DNA from: Shewanella psychropiezotolerans
GTDB lineage: Bacteria; Pseudomonadota; Gammaproteobacteria; Enterobacterales; Shewanellaceae
NCBI RefSeq assembly: GCF_007197555.1
Contig: NZ_CP041614.1
Coordinates: forward strand, 372,001-436,000
DNA: 64,000 bases
Direction: 5' to 3'
In this document: one piece after another, positions 48,765 to 58,238 of the stretch
Layout of the letters: each line of letters starts with the position of its first letter
Numbering within the stretch: the stretch's first letter is position 1
The notes under the pieces: generated by a model
Databases searched by the model: none
Seen by the model: the letters and a program-made list of their open reading frames with translations, nothing else
What the model was told of the DNA's origin: nothing
Program-made: the position numbers and the translations under genes

Positions 48765-48835
48765 TCTATTAACCGCATGTGGTGTCCGACTTCGGGTTGG
48801 AAGAGCGACATGGCCTTCAACTTGAGGTAATCCAA
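48765..48835 (+). promoter_or_regulatory. 5' leader of rpmE (possible L31 autoregulatory element)
   Basis: The 70 bases before rpmE contain several short pairings (CATGTGG...GACATGG, CCGACTTCGGGTTGG). In E. coli ribosomal protein L31 represses rpmE by binding its leader. Only the position, and not the exact motif, supports this here. Confidence 0.35.
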
Positions 48836-49048
48836 ATGAAAACAGGCATTCATCCTGATTATGCAGAAATCACTGCAACTTGTACTTGTGGTAACGTTAT
48901 CAAGATAAATTCAACTGCAGGTAAGTCACTGCACTTGGACGTATGTGGTGCATGTCACCCATTCTACACTGGTACACAGAAAATTGTGGACACTGGTGGA
49001 CGTATCGATAAGTTCAACAAGCGCTTCGGTGCTCTTGGTAAGAAGTAA
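48836..49048 (+). CDS. rpmE: 50S ribosomal protein L31 (zinc-binding type)
   Basis: A 70-residue ribosomal protein. The ATG at 48836, after GAGGT, gives [19 protein letters not shown]; an in-frame start 19 codons upstream is rejected since it precedes the conserved N-terminus. The C+ form is indicated by the zinc cysteines TCTCGN and [11 protein letters not shown] zinc-free paralogue (YkgM) is not seen in this window. A terminator follows. Confidence 0.97.
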   Translation: MKTGIHPDYAEITATCTCGNVIKINSTAGKSLHLDVCGACHPFYTGTQKIVDTGGRIDKFNKRFGALGKK

Positions 49049-49078
49049 CTTTTACTTAAAAGTTCTTTTATATCGAAC

Positions 49079-49107
49079 AAAAAAGGTGCCTATATGGTGC
49101 CTTTTTT
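49079..49107 (+). terminator. Rho-independent terminator of rpmE
   Basis: A 12-bp stem AAAAAAGGTGCC / GGTGCCTTTTTT with two wobble pairs, 5-nt loop and a T-run, 30 bp after the rpmE stop codon. Confidence 0.9.
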
Positions 49108-49224
49108 GTTTTTAGTCTTATCTCTGCCTACTCCTGATTAATCTGTTATATTCCTCTAGTACTACGAATTAGTACTGCTAGGTTGCACCAATGCAAACGT
49201 GGCTCTGCTTGAGGGGATACTGTG

Positions 49225-50061
49225 ATGATTAATTTAAGGCTGAGTCCGATTTTTCACAGAGCGCAGATCCAGCAGAGAATGGCGTCAATTGCTCTGTTTG
49301 TATTCATAACAATTCAATCGCTTTATATCCAAGATACTCTCGCATCAGAAAGCCTGTGTGTGCCACAAAGTTTTGATGAGCAAGTTGAGCTTGAATATGT
49401 CAACGATGGTGACACACTTACCTTGAAGGATGGTCGTTTGGTGCGTTTGATTGGCATCGATTCACCGGAGATAGACTTTCAATCCCCCGAACTGTCACAG
49501 CCCTATGCCCAAGAGGCGCGCCATTTTTTACAAAGAAAACTGCAACCAGGCCAAAGGCTCAATTTATTTTTCGATCGTAAGAAACTCGATCCTTTCGGGA
49601 GAACCTTAGCTTATGTCTATACGGAAACCGGGGAGCACTTACAGGAAATTTTGTTACAAATGGGATTGGCGAAGACTCATGTGTATCAGAATGACTATTT
49701 TTGGGAATGTTTCAACGATGTCGAACTGACAGCGCGAGATGAAAAGCTAGGCCTTTGGTCTCATCCAGATTATCGGGCTAGGTCAGTCGATGAGCTAACG
49801 CGTGATGATTTAAACCACTGGGGAGAGGTAAGAGGTGTTGTGACCGGTTTTGAAAGAAAGGGTCAGCATTTATGGTTAATTTTGGATAACAAATTCTATA
49901 TTGGTATACCTAGAGAAGATTCTAGTAAGTTTAGCAACATTTTGAACCTGAAACTGCTTGAAACCTCAGTTATTGCCCGTGGTACGTTGTATTATTCCTA
50001 CAAAAAATGGCAGTTGATCGCCTCCCATCCATCACAGATAAGTTTGCAAAACAGACCTTAG
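49225..50061 (+). CDS. Secreted thermonuclease-family (SNase-like) protein
   Basis: A 278-residue protein. A signal-peptide-like hydrophobic stretch (SIALFVFITIQSLYIQDTLA, about residues 20-40) precedes a staphylococcal-nuclease domain (about 52-185). The family segments are VNDGDTLTLKDG, VRLIGIDSPEIDF (active-site Arg), DPFGRTLAYVY (second Arg) and LGLWSHPDYRA. The C-terminal part (190-278) is an OB-like extension. The ATG at 49225 is chosen over the GTG at 49222, since it is 8 bp from GAGGGG. Probably a periplasmic or exported nuclease; substrate unproven. Confidence 0.82.
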   Translation: MINLRLSPIFHRAQIQQRMASIALFVFITIQSLYIQDTLASESLCVPQSFDEQVELEYVNDGDTLTLKDGRLVRLIGIDSPEIDFQSPELSQPYAQEARHFLQRKLQPGQRLNLFFDRKKLDPFGRTLAYVYTETGEHLQEILLQMGLAKTHVYQNDYFWECFNDVELTARDEKLGLWSHPDYRARSVDELTRDDLNHWGEVRGVVTGFERKGQHLWLILDNKFYIGIPREDSSKFSNILNLKLLETSVIARGTLYYSYKKWQLIASHPSQISLQNRP

Positions 50062-50237
50062 AGCGACAATTGCAGGCTTCAGTTGAATTTTACTAATATC
50101 TTGTTTAAAAAGTGTGACATTTAAAGTATCGTACCCACTTTAGCCCCTTAGGTGAGCACCAAATAAGGTGGACCTGATTTCTTGCTAAAATAGACCTCAT
50201 AGATAAGTTAACCCGACGCATTTTCAGGATTAAAAAA

Positions 50238-51485
50238 ATGTCAGATCTTCGCCAACAAGCCCTCGATTACCATGAGTTCCCCGTACCAGGAAAAACTGCA
50301 GTTAGCCTGACGAAACCTGCCGAAACTAGTTTAGATCTCTCCCTGGCTTATAGCCCGGGTGTTGCTGAGCCTGTGCGGGAAATCGCCGCGAACCCGGATA
50401 ATGCTTATCGCTATACAGCCAAAGGCAATACCGTCGCTGTGATTACCAATGGTACGGCTATCTTAGGTCTAGGTAACTTAGGCCCATTGGCTTCTAAGCC
50501 GGTGATGGAAGGTAAGGCGCTGCTGTTCAAGCATTTTGCGAACATAGATGCGACAGATATTGAAGTTAAGCATCGTACAACAGAAGAGTTTATCAATACG
50601 GTTGAAGCGATTGCCGATACATTCGGTGGAATTAACCTGGAAGATATCAAGGCGCCAGAGTGCTTCGAGATCGAGAAGGCGCTTATTGAGCGCTGTAGTG
50701 TCCCCGTTTTTCACGACGATCAGCACGGTACGGCAATTGTGACCACCGCAGGTATGATCAACGCCTTAGAGATCCAGGGTAAGTCTATCGAAGAAGCTGT
50801 CATTGTTTGTATGGGTGCCGGTGCGGCAGCAATTGCTTGTATGACCATGATGGTTAAGTGTGGCGTGCAGCGTGAAAATGTTTATATGCTCGACAGAAAA
50901 GGCGTTATCCACACTCGCCGTGAAGATATTAATGAGTATAAGGCATTATTTGCTAATAATACTGACAAGCGTACTCTGCAAGACGTGATTAAGGGCGCCG
51001 ATGCCTTCTTAGGCCTATCGGGTCCCGATGTGCTGGGCGCTGAAGACGTCGCCATGATGGCTGAAAAGCCGGTAATCTTCGCTTGTTCAAACCCGGACCC
51101 CGAAATCAGACCAGAAATAGCTCATAATGTTCGTAATGATTTGATCATGGGTACGGGACGTAGTGACTACCCTAACCAAGTGAACAATGTACTCTGTTTC
51201 CCATTTATCTTCCGCGGTGCATTGGATGTGCGTGCATCGAAAATCAATGATGAAATGAAGATTGCAGCTGTACACGCCATTGCAGCCTTAGCGAGAGAAG
51301 AGGTTCCAGCATCTGTACTCGCTGCGTATCCGGATGTGACGTCCTTGAGCTTCGGTCCTGACTATGTGATCCCTAAGCCTATGGATCCTCGTCTACTCTC
51401 GAATGTGGCTAAAGCCGTGGCCCAAGCGGCAATCGATTCGGGTGTTGCTGTGATTACTGAATTACCGGAAAACTACATGAGCTAA
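50238..51485 (+). CDS. maeB: Malic enzyme, short NADP-type (MaeB catalytic domain)
   Basis: A 415-residue malate dehydrogenase (oxaloacetate-decarboxylating) that converts malate to pyruvate and CO2. Conserved segments are LAYSPGVAEPV, TAKGNTVAVITNGTAILGLG, PVFHDDQHGTAIV, the dinucleotide motif VCMGAGAAAIAC and FACSNPDPEI. It corresponds to the catalytic part of E. coli MaeB without the C-terminal phosphotransacetylase-like domain. Cofactor preference cannot be read from sequence alone. Followed by a strong terminator. Confidence 0.9.
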   Translation: MSDLRQQALDYHEFPVPGKTAVSLTKPAETSLDLSLAYSPGVAEPVREIAANPDNAYRYTAKGNTVAVITNGTAILGLGNLGPLASKPVMEGKALLFKHFANIDATDIEVKHRTTEEFINTVEAIADTFGGINLEDIKAPECFEIEKALIERCSVPVFHDDQHGTAIVTTAGMINALEIQGKSIEEAVIVCMGAGAAAIACMTMMVKCGVQRENVYMLDRKGVIHTRREDINEYKALFANNTDKRTLQDVIKGADAFLGLSGPDVLGAEDVAMMAEKPVIFACSNPDPEIRPEIAHNVRNDLIMGTGRSDYPNQVNNVLCFPFIFRGALDVRASKINDEMKIAAVHAIAALAREEVPASVLAAYPDVTSLSFGPDYVIPKPMDPRLLSNVAKAVAQAAIDSGVAVITELPENYMS

Positions 51486-51504
51486 GCTTGTTTGGGTAGT
51501 ATTT

Positions 51505-51527
51505 AAAGGGCCATTGGGCCCTTTTTT
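51505..51527 (+). terminator. Rho-independent terminator of the malic enzyme gene
   Basis: A perfect 8-bp stem AAAGGGCC / GGCCCTTT with a 4-nt loop and a T-run, 19 bp after the stop codon. Confidence 0.9.
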
Positions 51528-51766
51528 GTTTTTGTAATCTTAGGCCATTCAATTTGATCTTCTGCTTGAAAATCATTCAAAGATTGTAGCGAGGGGGATT
51601 TGTTTGTATTGTGGAATTTTAGATAGAGCTCATTTTCTGGTTTTATATGCTGATTTTATACATTAGTGTTAAACGACTTTCTAAACGATGAATCGAATTC
51701 AGTTGTCATAAGCTTAGGCTCGCTTTCGATTTTAATAAGAATAATAAATTCTGCAGGAAGCGGATA

Positions 51767-53677
51767 ATGAAACTGACACGACTTTTAACTAATAAATTGA
51801 CCAGCTTTTGGCTACTTTCTTTGGCAGCCGTTGCATTTATATTTTTGCTTGTTGCCCTAGTCAGCTTCACGCAATTGACCTATAAATTTCAACAGCAGAA
51901 GGTAACTGAACTCGAGTCTATGCTCATTCATCATTATGAGCATGAGAACAATAAAGCACTCTCTACCTGGCTCCCCTCCATCTTAACCGCGTATAACACT
52001 GTGAGTTTGACCTTGCGCGCCGAAGGTCAAATACTCTACGAGTATGGACCTGAAAAACTTGGTGCAGGGATGATCACCTATGAGAGGCAGCTGCTCAAGG
52101 CTGACAATCTCATCTTAGTGATCACCTTACCTCAGCCATTTAAAATGTACTCACTTTCCTGGTATGAATTCTCCATCTTAGTTATTGGCTTACTTTCTAT
52201 CTCTGTGTTTGTTTTCTTCGGCCACAGATGGTTATCGATACAGCTACAGGGCATAGAAGATCTGGCAGTGCGCAGTAAACTGATTCTAGAGAATGAATAT
52301 GATAAGGCCTTAGCCGAGAGAGGAGATGGCAGGCCGAGAATGATAAATCGTGCCCTGACACATCTATTATTAGAGCTAGATGATGCAGAGAAGCATAGAG
52401 CTAGATTCGATCAATTTATCCGCTCAAATACGTTTTTGGATCCGGAAACTGGGATAGGAAATCGGCTATTTCTCAAGAATCGTCTCGACGCCTTGAGTAA
52501 CGATAAAGGTATGATGGCTCCTGGTGTGCTGTTTTTACTCGAGATGGAAGATATGGATCTGCTGCAGCAAGAGCTTGGTGATGACTCTATAGATGAGATG
52601 TTGCATCAGACGATTAGCGATATTAATCAGATCTTGGACAGTCAGGCTAACAGTATTTTTTCTCGTCGTTCTTTCAATCAGTTCGCCATCGTCGTTCCTC
52701 AAATCTCTTTAAAAGACGTTGAAAAATTAGCCGCTAAATTACTCAAGGTGTGCTTGAGTCAAAACGTACCCGAGACAGAGAACAGCGAAGATTTTTTCCA
52801 CATAGGTGCAGCCTACTTTAAAGTCGGTGACAGTAAGGAGCAGTTACTCGATGAGTCAGAGAGAGCCCTTAGGGCGGCTCAGTTTCAGGGAACCAGTGGC
52901 TGGTTTATGTATGATAAAGGGGCCGTGGATGAGGAGTTGGCGAAGGGGTCTGTTAGGTGGCGCAGCTTTCTCGAGTATGCTCTGGTAAATAGACGTTTAG
53001 TGGTCTTTTCCCAGCCTGTGGTCGACAGTGATATGGAAACTCACCACTTAGAGATATCCAGTCGAATACGTGACAATAAAAACAACCTGGTTAGAGCAAC
53101 GCTGTATATACCTATGGCGATAAAATGTGGTCTGACACCTCAATTTGAACGTCAGGTTATTGAGACCGTGTTGTTCGATCTCCTCTGTGATCCTAAGGGC
53201 AGAACCACTAAGTTCAGCATCAATCTCAGCTTAGACACCCTGATGAGTAGGGCATTTATCCGCTGGCTTAAAACGACCCTGTTAGAGTATCGACATCTCA
53301 CTCCCTGGCTGATTTTCGAGATCAATGAGGATATAGTCGTGCATCATAAGGAGCAGCTAAAATCCAGACTCGATATGATTAAGAAAATGGGCGCAAGCTT
53401 ATGCGTCGACCGCGTGGGGCAGCAGGTAGTCAGTACTCAATACATCAAAGAGTGTCATTTCGATCTGATCAAACTGGATCGTTCAATCGTGACTCAAATA
53501 CATCTTCGTCAAGAAAATCAGTTGTTTGTGAGAAGTCTTATCGGTGGTTTATATAGAACTGATGTTCAGGTCTTTGCCGAAGGAATAGAGTCTTTCGAGG
53601 AGTGGCAGACCCTGAAAATTTTAGGTGTTAGTGCCGGACAGGGAAACTTGTTCAGTGAGCCAGTTGAAGAAATATAA
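51767..53677 (+). CDS. csrD: CsrD/MshH-type regulator with degenerate GGDEF and EAL domains
   Basis: A 636-residue inner membrane protein with two membrane helices (about residues 14-38 and 130-152) around a small periplasmic domain, a HAMP-like/coiled segment, then GGDEF-like (about 220-380) and EAL-like (about 395-630) domains. The catalytic signatures are lost: RRSFNQF replaces RxGGDEF, EISSRI stands at the EAL motif, and CVDRVG replaces DDFG. This is the hallmark of CsrD, which promotes RNase E decay of CsrB/C small RNAs. In Vibrio the orthologue heads the MSHA cluster as MshH. The mshI start is 332 bp downstream, so it need not be in the same operon. Confidence 0.9.
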   Translation: MKLTRLLTNKLTSFWLLSLAAVAFIFLLVALVSFTQLTYKFQQQKVTELESMLIHHYEHENNKALSTWLPSILTAYNTVSLTLRAEGQILYEYGPEKLGAGMITYERQLLKADNLILVITLPQPFKMYSLSWYEFSILVIGLLSISVFVFFGHRWLSIQLQGIEDLAVRSKLILENEYDKALAERGDGRPRMINRALTHLLLELDDAEKHRARFDQFIRSNTFLDPETGIGNRLFLKNRLDALSNDKGMMAPGVLFLLEMEDMDLLQQELGDDSIDEMLHQTISDINQILDSQANSIFSRRSFNQFAIVVPQISLKDVEKLAAKLLKVCLSQNVPETENSEDFFHIGAAYFKVGDSKEQLLDESERALRAAQFQGTSGWFMYDKGAVDEELAKGSVRWRSFLEYALVNRRLVVFSQPVVDSDMETHHLEISSRIRDNKNNLVRATLYIPMAIKCGLTPQFERQVIETVLFDLLCDPKGRTTKFSINLSLDTLMSRAFIRWLKTTLLEYRHLTPWLIFEINEDIVVHHKEQLKSRLDMIKKMGASLCVDRVGQQVVSTQYIKECHFDLIKLDRSIVTQIHLRQENQLFVRSLIGGLYRTDVQVFAEGIESFEEWQTLKILGVSAGQGNLFSEPVEEI

Positions 53678-54009
53678 ACCAAGGTACAAAATATTGACTT
53701 GGCCAAAAATCAAACTCCCCCTCAGTCAACTTGTTTAACAAATGTTTCATGTTTAGCTTGGGGAGTGTGAAATTTCAGCTTAGATGATACAAATCACTCG
53801 GTGAACGTTTCATTCTGTGTTTTTTCTATAAAATTAGCAGATTAGCCGCTACAATGAGTGTAAGTATTTTGACGCTTGCTTGGTTTGTTGATTATTGATG
53901 GGCACCATCTTGTCACTTCGCGAATATAGCTCAAGTTTTATGGATTCCAATACTTTAAATCTAAGGTATGAGTTGGCATATGATAAATGAGATTATGGAC
54001 ATTTTTTAA
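53678..54009. other. 332-bp intergenic region csrD/mshH-mshI
   Basis: Expected to contain the promoter of the msh biogenesis operon. A weak pair TTGACG-17-TTATTG near 53869-53897 is the best I could find. An ACTCCCC/GGGGAGT inverted repeat encloses about 45 nt near 53712-53769. No gene supported; the ORF at 53995 closes after four codons. Confidence 0.5.
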
Positions 54010-54960
54010 ATGGAAAAAAGTCTTTTAACTAGATTGGCTTTCTGGCAAAACAAGCAGTCGAAACTCGAGCTTGGCATCTACGTTTGTCAGGATAAGCTTG
54101 TCGTGTACCAAGCTAAGCACCCTGATGTCATCTCGTCTATCGAAACCGAACCTCATGTCGGCGAGGGCGTTGAAACCGAAAGTATTACTCACGAATTTGC
54201 GTTTAATGGTTCAAATTGGTCCGGTGTGTTTGCCTCGATTGCTAAGCAATTCAAACCCGCCAAGCTGCACATCACCTTGAGTTCTTCATTTTATCAATTG
54301 TTAATTGTCGACAAACCCAACGTAGAGCCCAGTGAGATGTCTCAGGCATTACTTTGGTCGGTCAAAGATATGGTGACTCACGCAGTAACCGATATCCATA
54401 TTGATTACTTTGATTCACCCTTGCCCAATAGTGCTAAGTTAAGTGTTGTCGTTGCCGAGAAGGCAAGATTATCCGCTATGGTATTAGCAGCTCAAGAGCA
54501 TCATATGCAAGTTTTAGGCATAAGCATCGAAGAGATGGCTGTTACCAGCCTCTTTGCCAAAGATAATCAAGCCAAGTTGGTTTTGTGTCATACCCCCGGG
54601 CAGGAATTATTGCTGACCGTAGTAAAACAGGGGCAGCTTTATATGCAGCGACGCGTGCGGGGCTTTGACAAGTTAGATACCGTTAGCGTCGATGATTTAG
54701 CCATGGGGATGGCCGATAGTTTAAGTTTAGAACTACAGCGTTCTATGGATTATTTCGAGAGTCAACTGCGTCAGGCGCCTGTGGTTTCGATTGAACTATT
54801 GATTAATGGTCAAGTCGATAAACTCTCTGAATTAGTGAGTGCCAATTTTGACCAGAAGGTCAATGCGATTCCTGTTGATACCGTTGAGGCTAAGATTGCC
54901 CTGCTGACCTGTGGTGAGTTTCACCGTGACGAGTCCAGAGAATCAGGAGTGCAGGTATGA
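54010..54960 (+). CDS. mshI: MSHA biogenesis protein MshI (PilM-like)
   Basis: A 316-residue cytoplasmic protein of the PilM/GspL actin-like fold, with LELGIYVCQDKLVVYQ near the N-terminus and the LWSVKDMVTHAVTDIHIDYFDSP segment typical of MshI. It should form the cytoplasmic ring of the alignment complex and hold MshI2 and MshJ. The start has little ribosome binding site, only a GGA 12 bp upstream. Its stop overlaps the start of the next gene as ATGA, indicating translational coupling. Confidence 0.88.
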   Translation: MEKSLLTRLAFWQNKQSKLELGIYVCQDKLVVYQAKHPDVISSIETEPHVGEGVETESITHEFAFNGSNWSGVFASIAKQFKPAKLHITLSSSFYQLLIVDKPNVEPSEMSQALLWSVKDMVTHAVTDIHIDYFDSPLPNSAKLSVVVAEKARLSAMVLAAQEHHMQVLGISIEEMAVTSLFAKDNQAKLVLCHTPGQELLLTVVKQGQLYMQRRVRGFDKLDTVSVDDLAMGMADSLSLELQRSMDYFESQLRQAPVVSIELLINGQVDKLSELVSANFDQKVNAIPVDTVEAKIALLTCGEFHRDESRESGVQV

Positions 54961-55562
54961 CGTTGAAGACGAGAGTCAATCTGTATTCAGATACCTTGTT
55001 GCCTCCGGTGCAAAGGCTTAGCTTTAAGCGTTTGGCTCAGGTATTGGTTTTTATGCTTGTTCTGTTTGCTATGGCAAGCTCAGCGAGCTACATCTTAGTG
55101 TCAGGACTCGAGGCCGATAAGCTTGTACTTGCTAAGCAAAAATCTAACCTGGATAAGCAGAAAAAATCCCTCGAAGCGGCAATGGCAAAACGTGCACCCG
55201 ATGCCGAACTCGTGGACCAAGTGGAACTTCTCACTCAGCAAATTGAACTCAAGCAGATGCTCATAGGTGAGCTGAGTCAGCGAGAAGCGCTTACGAGTCA
55301 TGGATACTCTATGTTATTTAAAGATCTCGCTCGTGTAGCTAATAGCAATATCTGGCTCAACCGCATCAGAGTTGAAAATAATGAATTCATCTTCGAGGGT
55401 TTTAGCTCGGCGCCCAATAGCGTTCCTCTGTGGGTTGAACGCCTAAAGTCGACAGAAACTCTGAAAGGTCACGCATTTGCGGCGATGGCAATGAGTCGGG
55501 GTGAGGGTAAACCGTTAGCATTTACCTTGACCAGCAAGGCGGAAACCGAGGAGGCCAAGTGA
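54957..55562 (+). CDS. mshI2: MSHA biogenesis protein MshI2 (PilN-like)
   Basis: A 201-residue bitopic inner membrane protein with one membrane helix near the N-terminus (LVFMLVLFAMASSASYILV, about residues 26-46), a coiled-coil (about 55-100) and a periplasmic ferredoxin-like domain, the PilN layout. The opening MTLKTRVNLYSDTLLPPVQR is the MshI2 pattern. The symbol is by resemblance. Overlaps mshI by 4 bp and mshJ by 4 bp. Confidence 0.82.
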   Translation: MTLKTRVNLYSDTLLPPVQRLSFKRLAQVLVFMLVLFAMASSASYILVSGLEADKLVLAKQKSNLDKQKKSLEAAMAKRAPDAELVDQVELLTQQIELKQMLIGELSQREALTSHGYSMLFKDLARVANSNIWLNRIRVENNEFIFEGFSSAPNSVPLWVERLKSTETLKGHAFAAMAMSRGEGKPLAFTLTSKAETEEAK

Positions 55563-56215
55563 AGCAGCAATGGAATGAATGGGCCGCTCGATTTGATGTA
55601 CTGACCCAAAGAGAAAGAGTCATGGTGGCGAGTGCGGCCTTGATTGTGATAGGTATGCTGTGCTACCTCCCGTTAGAGTCATTATTGTTAGAGCATCAGT
55701 CTCTTGCTAGGCAGAATAAAGCTATCGCCAGTGAGAATAAGATTTCATTGCAGCAGATTGATCTGTATCAGCAGCGATTAGCGCAAAATCCTAATGATGA
55801 ATATAACAAGCGTTTGAAGGTGTTGAAGCGGCAAGATGCCGATTTAGATGATCAGCTATCTTTTCAGATGGTAGATATGGTTCCCGCTAATCATATGCCT
55901 GCGTTATTGAGTGAATTGCTGGGGAAAGTCACTGGCATCACACTGCACGAATTCAAATCGATAGCACCCACTCCCTTGCTCGCCATTGGGGATGATAAGA
56001 AGATGAATCTATACAGTCATGGGATCCGTCTGACTCTGGAGGGAGATTACTTTTCGGTGCTTAAGTTTATCGAAGCCGTAGAGGGAATGCCCAGCAAGCT
56101 GTATTGGAAAGAAATAGATTATAAGGTCGATGAGTATCCAATTGCGAGTGTCGTGCTGGAACTTTATACCTTAAGCATAAATAAGGACTTTATCAGTGTC
56201 GCTACTCAAGGTTAG
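55559..56215 (+). CDS. mshJ: MSHA biogenesis protein MshJ (PilO-like)
   Basis: A 218-residue inner membrane protein with a short cytoplasmic N-terminus, one membrane helix (VMVASAALIVIGMLCYLPL, about residues 22-42), a coiled-coil (about 45-100) and a C-terminal PilO-like periplasmic domain. It starts at GTG 55559 inside the mshI2 stop (GTGA overlap). It pairs with MshI2 in the alignment complex by analogy to PilN/PilO. Confidence 0.85.
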   Translation: MKQQWNEWAARFDVLTQRERVMVASAALIVIGMLCYLPLESLLLEHQSLARQNKAIASENKISLQQIDLYQQRLAQNPNDEYNKRLKVLKRQDADLDDQLSFQMVDMVPANHMPALLSELLGKVTGITLHEFKSIAPTPLLAIGDDKKMNLYSHGIRLTLEGDYFSVLKFIEAVEGMPSKLYWKEIDYKVDEYPIASVVLELYTLSINKDFISVATQG

Positions 56216-56525
56216 CCCGCTCATTGCATTGCTGATGTTGCTTGTGACTAGCACTCAGGCTGAGACATTAAGGGATCCGACAAGGCCGGGTTATGGGGCA
56301 CTGGTTATCGCGTCTGTAGCTTCGAGTCATAGCAGTGACTTGATACTCAATAGTGTGATCAAGGCTGGACCTGTATCCCGCGCTGTGATTAATAATGAAA
56401 TCTTCGAAGTCGGGGATCGGGTACAAGGGGTGAATATCACTGCTATTGAGATTAATTCAGTTTCATTATCAGATGGTCGTAAACTCACCATGTTCCAAGT
56501 GATAACAGAGTCAAAGGAAAATTAA
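56196..56525 (+). CDS. mshK: MSHA biogenesis protein MshK (PilP-like)
   Basis: A 109-residue periplasmic protein with a signal peptide (about residues 1-22, ending TQA) and a C-terminal homology region like PilP/GspC (SVIKAGPVSRAVINNEIF and VGDRVQGVNITAIE). It starts at GTG 56196 and overlaps mshJ by 20 bp, one of the larger overlaps in the operon. It probably links the inner membrane complex to the MshL secretin. Confidence 0.82.
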   Translation: MSLLKVSPLIALLMLLVTSTQAETLRDPTRPGYGALVIASVASSHSSDLILNSVIKAGPVSRAVINNEIFEVGDRVQGVNITAIEINSVSLSDGRKLTMFQVITESKEN

Positions 56526-56531
56526 ATACAA

Positions 56532-58235
56532 ATGAATGCGCTAAAAATTATTACGCCTCTGTTAACTCTGTTATTGGTTGCGTGTCAAACAACCAATAGA
56601 CCAGAGCCGGTGGCCGCTAAAGAGGCACTGGCTGAGTCGGTACAAACAGAATCTAGTAAACAGGGCACGCCTCCTCCAGCGAAAATGCCTGAGTCTATTC
56701 AGAAGGAACTCGCTTCTGCTGAGTTACTTGCAGGATTAGCACCGAGCCGGAAAGCCGAGCGCCGTTTCGATGTGTCTGCTCATGACGTTGATGCTAAGGT
56801 ATTTTTCCCCAGTTTGGTACAAGGTACACCCTTGAGTGTTGCCGTGCATCCTGATGTGAGCGGTAATATCTCTTTGTCGTTAAAAGGGGTCACATTGAGC
56901 GAGGCGCTACAAGTCGTCGAAGATATCTACGGCTATGAAGTCAGTCGTGTGGGGCGAATTTTACGTATCTATCCCGCCGGTATGCGCACCGAGACATTCC
57001 CATTGAATTACCTGTACATGGAGCGCCATGGTCTGTCTTTGACGTCGGTGAACTCGGGACGTATTTCAGATAATAATAACAATTCGAGTTCGGGTAGCAA
57101 CAATAGCAACAGCAACAGTAATAACAGTAATAGCTCGTCCAATAACAGTTCTGGTTCGAGTAGTAATAGTAGTAATGAAACGACTAATGGTACCTTCATT
57201 CGCTCGACGACTAAGAGTGATTTCTGGGGAGAGCTAAAAAAGACCTTGGTATCGATTGTGGGCAACACTGGTGGTGGGCGTCAGGTCGTTATTACTCCCC
57301 AAGCAGGGTTAGTTACTGTTCGAGCATATCCAAATGAGTTGAGGCAGGTACGCACCTTCTTGAAAACTGCCGAGACTCATCTACAGCGGCAGGTGATCAT
57401 AGAGGCTAAGATCTTAGAAGTCACTTTATCTGATGGCTATCAGCAAGGGATCAATTGGCAGAATGTCTTAGGCCATGTGGGTGATACCGATATTAAATTT
57501 GATACATCGGAACCTGCTGGAGAAGGTTTATCGGATCAGATCACCAGCGTGATTGGCGGGGTGACTTCACTCAAGCTATCGGGTACCAATTTTACCGCCA
57601 TGATCAGTCTGCTCGATACCCAAGGTGATGTAGATGTACTATCGAGTCCTCGTGTTACGGCATTAAATAATCAAAAGGCCGTTATTAAGGTGGGCACCGA
57701 TGAGTATTTTGTGACCGATGTATCGTCAACTACTGTTGCTGGCACTACACCAATAACGACACCTGAAGTCGAATTGACGCCCTTTTTCTCCGGTATCGCT
57801 CTGGATGTGACGCCACAGATCGATGGGGAGGGTAATGTATTACTGCATATTCACCCATCGGTTATCGATATCAAGGAGCAGACTAAAACGATTAAAATCT
57901 CTAATAGCACATTGGAGCTACCTTTGGCACAGAGTGATATTCGTGAATCGGATACCGTTATCATGGCCAGAAGTGGTGATGTGGTGGTGATTGGTGGCTT
58001 GATGAAGAGTGAGAATATAGAATTGGTCTCCAAGGTTCCATTGTTAGGCGATATTCCTCTGCTTGGTGAACTGTTTACGAACCGTGTTAAATCATTGAAA
58101 AAAACGGAACTGGTTATCTTATTAAAACCTACCGTAGTGGGTGCCGATACCTGGAAGAAGGAGCTACAGCGCTCTAAAGAACTGTTAGATCGTTGGTATC
58201 CAGAAGCGCAAGATGAAACAGAACAAGGGCAGTAA
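56532..58235 (+). CDS. mshL: MSHA secretin MshL
   Basis: A 567-residue outer membrane secretin. A lipobox LVAC (about residue 17) suggests a lipoprotein. The N-domain with secretin/TonB short segment (about 70-150) is followed by a linker of only Asn, Ser and Gly (about residues 181-215), an N1-type domain (about 225-300) and the secretin domain (about 320-550) with VVIGGLMKSENIELVSKVPLLGDIPLLGELF, the universal secretin signature (split here by naming). It forms the pore for the MSHA pilus. The Asn/Ser linker is unusually long and pure. Confidence 0.93.
   Translation: MNALKIITPLLTLLLVACQTTNRPEPVAAKEALAESVQTESSKQGTPPPAKMPESIQKELASAELLAGLAPSRKAERRFDVSAHDVDAKVFFPSLVQGTPLSVAVHPDVSGNISLSLKGVTLSEALQVVEDIYGYEVSRVGRILRIYPAGMRTETFPLNYLYMERHGLSLTSVNSGRISDNNNNSSSGSNNSNSNSNNSNSSSNNSSGSSSNSSNETTNGTFIRSTTKSDFWGELKKTLVSIVGNTGGGRQVVITPQAGLVTVRAYPNELRQVRTFLKTAETHLQRQVIIEAKILEVTLSDGYQQGINWQNVLGHVGDTDIKFDTSEPAGEGLSDQITSVIGGVTSLKLSGTNFTAMISLLDTQGDVDVLSSPRVTALNNQKAVIKVGTDEYFVTDVSSTTVAGTTPITTPEVELTPFFSGIALDVTPQIDGEGNVLLHIHPSVIDIKEQTKTIKISNSTLELPLAQSDIRESDTVIMARSGDVVVIGGLMKSENIELVSKVPLLGDIPLLGELFTNRVKSLKKTELVILLKPTVVGADTWKKELQRSKELLDRWYPEAQDETEQGQ
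57072..57179 (+). repeat. Asn/Ser low-complexity coding tract in mshL
   Basis: About 35 consecutive codons encode only Asn, Ser and Gly, with mixed synonymous codons (AAT/AAC, AGT/AGC/TCG/TCC/TCT). The codon mixture argues against a young triplet expansion and for selection on a flexible, disordered linker. The complementary strand gives a spurious leucine-rich frame. Confidence 0.85.
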
Positions 58236-58238
58236 ATT

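Noticed and set aside
57008..57268. A leucine-rich frame opposite mshL, resembling a membrane protein
   Set aside because: It is the complement of the Asn/Ser codon tract of the MshL linker.
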